Positions 56,740 through 64,000 of a DNA stretch of 64,000 nucleotides are shown here, one piece after another. A program made the translations under genes and the position numbers. The notes under the pieces were generated by a model. The model searched no databases. It was not told the DNA's origin and was given only the letters and a program-made list of their open reading frames with translations. This DNA comes from Phyto melanocephala (taxonomy: Eukaryota > Arthropoda > Insecta > Diptera > Rhinophoridae), in contig OW799237.1 of assembly GCA_941918925.1 (NCBI GenBank), forward strand, positions 93,779,015-93,843,014. Direction: 5' to 3'. The stretch's first letter is position 1; each line of letters starts with the position of its first letter.

Positions 56740-58595
56740 AAAACATCGTTGGCATAAAAACTGACCAACAACATAATGGATTGTTAATTCTTTATGGGCA
56801 TTATTTTTTAAACATATCTACCTTTATTCAGTTAAAATCTTTAATCAAAAATAGGCGTTGTGCGAAACTTAAAATCAATCACAAATCTCTAATAGAAAAA
56901 CTTTAAAATTGGATTTAACTAAAACTTTAATAAATTAAAAGCTTTCGCAGAATGTATATTCACCGCTTGGATGCAGGTTCATCAAATAATTGAATATGTT
57001 TATGGTACTTGAAGTATAACAATGATTTAACAATAAATTAGGCACCACTGCTTTACGACAAAAATGTAAACAATTTCACTTATTCCCTATTTAGAGATGT
57101 TAATATGACATCTGGGAAAAGGGGCTTTGGAATAATATGTTAACAGCACAAACACTTTATGTTTCATGGCTGAATGTTACGCTGACACCCGAAAATATTT
57201 GTTAGCCGCCTTAATACAGGCTGTGCCCAAAGTCACCACAGGGCTTAAGAATTGAGAAATTTGTTCGTTTATATCGACCCCTGTACGCAAAATTATCGTA
57301 TGTTACAAAAACAAAATTTTACAGGAAAGCGTTTTTATTACTTTTAAAAGAAATAAAAACTTAAATAACACTGCTTCATACGAGAGAATGTACACAGTGT
57401 TATCTCCAAACAGTTGTCGCTATAATATTTTATCAGCAGTTGGATTAATGGATGTAGAAGAACGAATTATTATAAAAATGTCAATTTCTGAAAAAACGTA
57501 ACAAAGGATAATATCGCGAACACGGGTCGATATATTTTTATTATTATTTTTTAGATTATATAAATGACATTTGGAGAATAAATTATGGAGAGGTTCACAA
57601 CTGAAAAAATCATTTATTTGAACACTAAGAGCATAGAAAAATTGTTTACAAAACACTAGCAACATCTACCATCTACTGCTGCTCTGCAAAGTTAGGAATT
57701 TCTCATATGTACGTCACAGTGGCGCATTTTTAAAAACAGATTTAAAAAAGGCAAAACCACACCAGAACTCTAGAAAATGAAAAATCACCTTTAAATTTCT
57801 TATGAAAATTTGGGGACATCTTTTATTTTCTTTATGTAGCCATTTTTCATTAGATTAATTTTTCATTTATATATTTTATTATCAGATTACTTTGGCACTA
57901 TTTTGTAAAATTCCACTTTTGGAGCAAGTTTTGCTCTCCTTAAAAATTCATAACTTATTTTGGGGTCATTTTTCGTCTGGTGTTTTTTTTTTATTATTTT
58001 TTCATTAAAACATTTTCAGTAGAATAGAAAAATTAAAAAAGACCCCTTTACATTTTTAAGATTTAACAACAAAAATTAAAATCAAAACCAAAATGAAAAA
58101 TATAAAATGGCGGCGCAAAAAATCGAAAAATGGCCATAAAATTTTTTCTCTTCCGAGGAAATTTTTATTGGGGACAGTTTTGATTGTTGATAGATAATTT
58201 TGGGGAAATTTTTCATTTTGCGTTTTGAGGCCAATTTTCAAGAGGCCAAAAAATAAAAAAACAAACAATTTAATATTTATGAAAAAAACCTTTTCAAAAG
58301 GGAAATTAGATGCCATATGTATAACGCAAATATGAAAAATTTTGCAAAATTGAACTGGCTTGGTTTTAATAAGTTCAAATTATTGCGAGTTCACTGTATG
58401 TTAAAAAGATCAAGTTTTGTCTAAAAATCACAACAATATTTTTAACTATTTGTTAGGCGATTGCTACCACTATGCCAAGGTAGAGAAGACATTCTTCCCT
58501 GCTGTATATTCGGAGTGAAATTAATTCATTGAGAATCGCTGTTATTTTAAACAACAGTGCAACTGCAAAATGTTCACTACAGCTGAATATAAACA
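56740..58595. other. AT-rich spacer, nothing firmly recognised
   Basis: CACAGTGGCGCATTTTTAAA at 57716 resembles a Transib end but has no partner. The frames at 57420-57665 and 58056-58316 lack motifs. Confidence 0.45.
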
Positions 58596-58599
58596 TTAC

Positions 58600-59390
58600 A
58601 TCAGCGTTTTTTTTCTATAAAAAAGATATTTAATTCATCAAAAATAAAAAAATAAAAAAAAACAGAAATATATTAAAAAATTTAAACAGAATGTGTATTG
58701 AAAGTTTTCTGTGAGGAGGAACATTTTAAAAAGTTTAAAATAATTAAAAAAATTTTTTTTTAAATTATTAACAAACATTCGTTGCAAAAATGTTTAAGAA
58801 AATTTTGTGTAAAAGAAAACTTGCAAGAAAAAATTTGCAAAAAATATTTAAAAATTATTTTAAAAAAATAAATAAATTTAAAAAAAAATTTCTTTCAATT
58901 ACTTTCTTAAAAAATTATTAAGCGACTACTCTTTTTAAAAAACTTTATAACGACAATTTTTTACAACTTTCACAAATATTGTTAGACAACTTAAGCTTTA
59001 CAATGTTTTTTTTTTTTATTTATTTTAAATTTTTTTAAAAACATTTTAAAATAATAAAAAGTTTACCAAAGATTTTTGATTAACCAAACAAACAAATTTA
59101 AAATTTTGCTCAAGGCATATTTATTCATCAGGTAATTGCAGTTCGGAGATAATTTTCTGTTTTTATTTTTTATATATGAAGTTTGGCATTTGAAATAAAT
59201 TAGAAAAGAGAGAAAATTATTTTTTATTTATGCATTTTGACAGCTGAAATTTAAAATAAGTGTTGAAAAAAATAATCAGCTGGCGAATCAAGAGTACCTG
59301 ATGAATAAATATGCCTTGTATTTTGATAAAATAAAAAAAATTTCACTTTGGGGAAGACTTAACCAGGTACCCGTAACTGATCAGCTTATC
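58600..59390 (-). repeat. right arm of the large inverted repeat
   Basis: It ends in GGGGAAGACTTAACCAGGTA CC, the inverted counterpart of the left arm's start. AAGCTTAAGTTG-like text and CTTAATAATTTTTTAAGAAA are shared. It is interrupted by the 208-bp MITE at 59111-59318. Confidence 0.6.
59111..59318. mobile_element. 208-bp MITE with CAAGGCATATT ends
   Basis: CAAGGCATATTTATTCATCA (GGTA) at the left is a perfect inverted copy of the right end over 24 bases. It belongs with the CAAGGC elements at 3.95 and 62.3 kb. ATTTTG is near both ends outside. It is inserted in the right arm of the large inverted repeat. Confidence 0.75.
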
Positions 59391-59399
59391 GTTTTTTCT

Positions 59400-61180
59400 T
59401 TCTGCTATCAATGCCAAACTATACAAAAAGAAAATTTTGAATTCGCCTTTAAATATTTTTTATGTGAACCTTGACATTAATAAGAGTTGGCAAATTCAGC
59501 CGATTTCGTTTATACGTGTACCTAGTCAAGTGTACCCTGGGTCAATTGTTTGGCATTCACCGCAATGAAAATCACTGGCAATGCATAACTTTTTCTAAAC
59601 ATCGCCTGCAAATATAAGAAACTTGAAAAAAAGCAAGCAAAACAGCGATTTCAAAATTGCATTGTTTCGCATTTTTGCATTTTGACCACAGCAGCACTGT
59701 ATTTATATTTCGTATTAATATTTTTTTAAAGTTAACCTTTATGCTCGTTGTTACTTTTTTACTTAAATAAATACAATTTTATCCAGTATGGGATACAACT
59801 GTTATTTATGACAAATTTGCTTCTTTCATTTCACTTATCGACATGTAAATCCTAGGACTTTAATGACACATTTTGCTAAAAAGGTAATAGTAATTATCTT
59901 TTATAAGAGTATATTTAAATATATACTGCCGCAATCATAAAAATGTTTATTTATTTTTGGTTTATTAAAGGCCTAATTGACGGATGTAACACAAAAATTT
60001 GTCAAATAAGCCTTTCATTAACCATAAATATTTTTTACGAACATGGTAGATAATCTTTATTTGATGCTCTTTAACTTTGTGTATTTTTTTTTTTTTTTAA
60101 TTTTCTATATTTTATTTTGTTGCTATAATTTTTCACTCAACTGTATTTTTTTATTATCAATTTAACACCTTTTTAAAGTTATTTCTTTTAAATCGGGTCG
60201 CTATTTTGTCCGTTACAGTTTTTCGTTTGGCAACTGTTCGTTACGATTTCAAATACTCAACTGAGTGCGCCAAAGAGTTTTTTTAGAACAATTATTTGTG
60301 TGTTGCCCTTTTAGCACATTTTCTTCTCATCACTGCGCAAGTATTCTTCTTTGGTACTAAACATTTTTGGCCAACATAAATTAAAGCTCGCTCTTGTCTT
60401 ATTAAATTCTCCTTGATTTTTATCGAACTCAATTGAATATGTTTCATTTTGCCGATTTTTAAACTACATACCTGTTAAATTTATGTTTGAAAACGTTTGG
60501 ACCAAAACAGCTACACACAGAATTTTCAATATTTGCAGTTTATGTATGTACATGTATACAAACATATAGACAGATGTACGCTGTCCAATACATGATAATT
60601 TCCAACAGTTTATCGTGTCATTTTATCAGTTAGAAGAGACATTTTATTTCATTTGTATACACCTCTTATAAAGTCTATTGAATACGTATTGTAAATCGTA
60701 TTGTCTTACATTTAGTTCAAGGTAAACAATACTCGTACCTCTAAAATCCTATTGCATGGATGTGGCTTTTTTTTTAATTAAAAATGTTTTACAGGTCGCA
60801 GTGGGTTTTTTTTAATTTTAATTCTGTTTTAAAGTGGCTTTATTGAACATATTGCTATTTTGTCGAACCCTAACAGCGAAAATAACGTAAGCGACATTTT
60901 TTTTTTGAAATTGACTTTTTGATGCAGAATATTATTTTCCAGCCTCTTTTTCTCCTGACAACGTCTGTTAAAGTATTGAAACAAAAGTAATAATGGTTAC
61001 AAAAATACAAGCCCTTTAATTTTAACCTAAACGACAGCCACCTTTTTTGTGACTGCAAAAGTAACGTAACTGACATATGAAATGTTTCCACAACGAAAAT
61101 AATTTTCCTACCAAATCTTTCTTAAAAACGGATCAAAGCCCAAAAAAAATTCACTAATCTCTTTTCTAAGTAAATATAAA
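59400..61180. other. AT-rich spacer with a repeated AACGTAA-TGACAT motif
   Basis: AATAACGTAAGCGACAT (about 60880) and AGTAACGTAACTGACAT (about 61060) recur 180 bases apart, reminiscent of the motif in the 32.7-kb element. No gene is seen. The frame at 60870-61091 crosses both. Confidence 0.4.
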
Positions 61181-61186
61181 TACACA

Positions 61187-61592
61187 GGTAAAGGGTATAA
61201 TAAAAAATAATAAAATTTTTTAATCCGTCGGTATAAGAAACCAGCTTCGCTCTAAACAATATACCACGTATGTATTGATGTGTTGTGAAAAAACGAGTTG
61301 GTCTCGGTTCTTGTCTTATATCTCAGTTGTTTATGATTGGTTTCTGATCATCAATACCAATCAGTTCCCGAATGTTTCTGATATTTAGGTACCACACGCG
61401 TGTCTGAAGGATGTCGGGGGCATTCAAAAAATTAGTTTCAACATACACACGGACAGAGGGACAGACTGACATTACTTGATCTTCTTCCCTAGTCATAAGT
61501 TTTCAGGAAACATAAACAAACGAATATTGTAGAAATTTCAAAAGGAAAGACAATCCTATATGTACCCTTACACTCTCTGTGAAGGGTATAAT
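61187..61592 (-). repeat. ATACCCTTCAC-family copy with both ends
   Basis: On the minus strand it begins ATTATACCCTTCACAGAGAG and ends with TATACCCTTTAC in complement. CATATCTCAGTTGTTTATG-like text and the ACGGACAGA block match the other copies. About 406 bases. Confidence 0.65.
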
Positions 61593-61599
61593 TAAAACA

Positions 61600-62305
61600 A
61601 TCCAACTATTGGTTTAACATATAAATTTGAGTTTGACCGCAGTGACACTGAAAAATTCGACTTTAAATTTTAATTTCTTCTGTGAATAACTTTTATTGTC
61701 AAATTTGCCTAAATATCGAATGCCGTTAATAAAATTAAAAAACTTCTCCTATAAATTTTTTTCTGTGTTTGACGTTCTTTTCGCGGCCAATTTTAGTCAA
61801 ATCTGTACGAAATAAAGACGACTAAATAAATTTAACTGACCAAAAATCTTTTTCTATATGGATAATGAAGGTAAAATTTGCATATGACATCATTGGTAGG
61901 CTACATTTAAATTTTCATATAAAAAACCCCTCAACAAATTGGAATAAAAGTTCAAAATTCTTCTCCTGTAAAATTTGGTTGTTATGGGTTACACCATTTT
62001 AGCGATTGAGGGCCGTTATATTGTATAAATGAATAAATTTATTTTCGTAAATATTAAATAATAATAAATAAAATTAAAATAAATCTCCACAGAAGATAAA
62101 CAAAATATGAAAAATCCCCGGCGGCTAAGAACTTATTGCCCATAATAACAACAAAAATAATCGGATTTTTTGCGGGGAAATTCTCTTGTGTATAAAGGCT
62201 CTACCTTTTACTTTTTATTGTTGGAAATATTTATTCATTCATGGCTAAAAGTTTGAATTTTATTTATTTTATACCCAACCTTTAACCAATGATTTCGAAA
62301 TGTTA
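61600..62305. other. AT-rich spacer, nothing recognised
   Basis: No supported structure. Confidence 0.4.
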
Positions 62306-62309
62306 TTTG

Positions 62310-62387
62310 CAAGGCGAATTCATACAGGTGAAATTATCAGCCCAGCTGATTGTGAAATATTTTGTCAAAATTGGTTGAATTTGCCTT
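62310..62387. mobile_element. short CAAGGCGAATT MITE derivative
   Basis: CAAGGCGAATTCATACAGGT at the left and GAATTTGCCTT at the right enclose only about 78 bases, with AGCCCAGCTGATTG inside (the related copy at 59.1 kb also has CAGCTG text). A deleted member of the family. Confidence 0.5.
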
Positions 62388-62389
62388 AT

Positions 62390-63180
62390 TAATGCAGGGA
62401 AGGGAAATGTGATTTTAAATTCTGTATTAAACAATTAACTTACATGTACATTTTTGATAAAAAATGTGCTAAATTTATGTATATTTGTAGCTTTTGCGTC
62501 ATTAATAATGTGTTTCAAACAATTATATCCTTTTTTTAATCAAATTTTATTATATTTAATATGTAAAAACGCCTTTTCCATCCCTGATATACGAATTGGC
62601 CTTGACATAAAACATCACATGAAAAGTTGCTTTGTTGTATCAATTCGCCGTTGCATATACCTTATGGATATGCCTTGGTTATTTGTAGTTTTTAGAAAAT
62701 GCAATGTGCGATTGAATTGATGAGATTAAAAGTTAAATAATCAATTGGTTCTTCTTTCTGGTAAAAAAAAATTAAATCGACTTTAATGCGTTTAAAAAAG
62801 TAAACATTTCACTCTTCATATAATATTTACTGACATTATGCATTTAATATGAATTTTCTTTAATTTTCCGTCACTTAAGTAGCTTTTGAATTGACAATGC
62901 TGAGATATGTATGTGATAACCTTTACAAGATATAAATTATCTTAAACTTAAATTTACTTCCCTATGACAGCAAAAATCGTATGACATACAGGACTGTCAC
63001 ACATTCCAATTGGAATGATTTAAATTTCGTACTTACAACTATGGTGTAATTACATAAGGTGATAGCGTAAAGGAGAGCGATTTTCGGCTCTCTTTTTTTA
63101 TGTATGAAGTTTGACAATTTCCGGAGTTGAAATCATTTTTTTAATATGTAGTTTGACATACTCCAGAACAGCTGGGCTGC
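62390..63180. other. AT-rich spacer, nothing recognised
   Basis: The frame at 62454-62720 is hydrophobic without motif. Confidence 0.4.
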
Positions 63181-63185
63181 CACAG

Positions 63186-64000
63186 CACAGTGGAAAATTT
63201 TAGTCCTTATCGGGTCAAAAATCTGTAACTTTTTTGTTCTTAGAGATAGAGTTCTGAAATTTTGCACGAATAATCTTAAATGTATTTGCTATTATTCTAT
63301 AAAATATGAGCCAAATTAAACCAGAACTTATTTCACAATAAAGGTAAGAATTTTATTTGTTGTATATAGAGATGACCTGAATATGTATTTGGTACAAAAT
63401 AGTAACTTTAACTTGAAATAAATTTTTTTATTATATTAACATTTGTAATGTTTTTAAGTTATGTGATGTAACTTTAACCTACACCTAACTTAATATAATT
63501 TTATTGATTTGCATTTTTCCCATTTTTAACTGGGTTTTGATTTTATAAAATTAATTCATTTAATTAAATTAAAAAAAAAACACTTAAACTTTTCATCAAT
63601 AGCCTACTAGTCAACTTTTTTATAATACAGGATTTTTATTTTTTGCTCAATTTTTAAATTTTTTTTAATCTAGCAAAAAAAAATGGCATAACAATGCAAA
63701 GCTACTTTAACAAAAATCATATGTTCAATTATCTAAATAATTCAGTTTTTTAACATTATTGAATGTAACTTCTGTTTAGGCAGGAATACGCAGCTAATAT
63801 TTTTATAGTATTTTACTTATATATTAAGCTTTTTAATTGTTTACATATGAGCGCAGAGCTAAGCAGAGCTCCTAATTTAAAGCCTTACCGAAGATTTTAC
63901 ATGCAGCCAAAACAACATTACATCATTCAGAAGCTAAAATTTCAAACGTTTTCACTAAAACCTGATCCGCTATTTATCAAATCGGAATCTACATTAAATC
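63186..64000 (+). mobile_element. possible Transib-type left end, continuing past the window
   Basis: CACAGTGGAAAATTTTAG starts at 63186. AGAGTTCTGAAATTTTGCAC at about 63248-63267 is also found 43 bases into the Transib-type element at 26606. Two shared features suggest related ends. The right end is not in the window, so no target duplication can be checked. The five bases before are CACAG. Confidence 0.4.

Noticed and set aside
57716..57735. CACAGTGGCGCATTTTTAAA as another Transib end
   Set aside because: No opposing CACTGTG with a matching 5-bp duplication was found. CACTGTA near 58387 does not pair with it.

Overview
The window looks like repeat-dense, gene-poor nuclear DNA from a higher fly (Diptera, plausibly a calyptrate such as a blow fly or house-fly relative). 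This rests on very high A+T, short AAC/TTA/GT microsatellites, and a mix of piggyBac, mariner/Tc1, PIF/Harbinger, Transib-like, Helitron, non-LTR and tRNA-SINE sequences of the kind found in fly genomes. The species cannot be fixed from the sequence. I found no convincing host protein-coding gene, no rRNA and no functional tRNA. Every open frame of substance is either a transposon relic or a chance frame in AT-rich DNA.

Layout. 0-5 kb: a frameshifted Transib/RAG1-like transposase relic (439-1537), a 229-bp MITE, a non-LTR 3' end on the minus strand, a CAAGGC-ended MITE, and a 4.56-4.87 kb palindrome carrying a Penelope-like hammerhead core. 6.7-10.2 kb: an RT relic (-), a MITE with ACCCAGC ends, and a complete but internally deleted piggyBac element with TTAA sites. 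11-21 kb: four mariner relics, one split by a 653-bp element with long inverted ends and another split by a PIF/Harbinger relic, plus an RNase H-bearing LINE end with a CCAA-repeat tail. 21-26 kb: a diverged ~139-bp tandem array and a second, unrelated piggyBac relic. 26.6-28 kb: a Transib-type non-autonomous element with CACAGTG ends and a 5-bp CGGCG target duplication. 28-34 kb: MITEs, a SINE, a ~118-bp minisatellite, and an 891-bp element with six copies of a GTACGTGACAT motif. 34-40 kb: a Helitron, a Harbinger-like palindromic element, a mariner with both ends, and an R1-like LINE inserted in a (TTA)n tract. 41-48 kb: a 1.9-kb TA-flanked element with repeated GTGACGCTCA motifs inserted inside another repeat, plus mariner and SINE fragments. 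48-54 kb: small MITEs, a Tc1 element with perfect 29-bp ends and a transposase stub, and a long CR1/Jockey-like RT relic cut by a TTA-flanked MITE. 54-64 kb: nested inverted-repeat elements and a possible second Transib end running off the window.

The sequences do not work together as a pathway. The window is a layered record of insertions, and the order of several can be read directly: Harbinger into mariner, TIR element into mariner, MITE into LINE, element into satellite-like repeat. The items most worth following are the Transib traces, because Transib is the transposon group related to RAG1, and the two TA-flanked elements with many copies of an internal motif but no recognisable protein. 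No new multi-gene system is evident.
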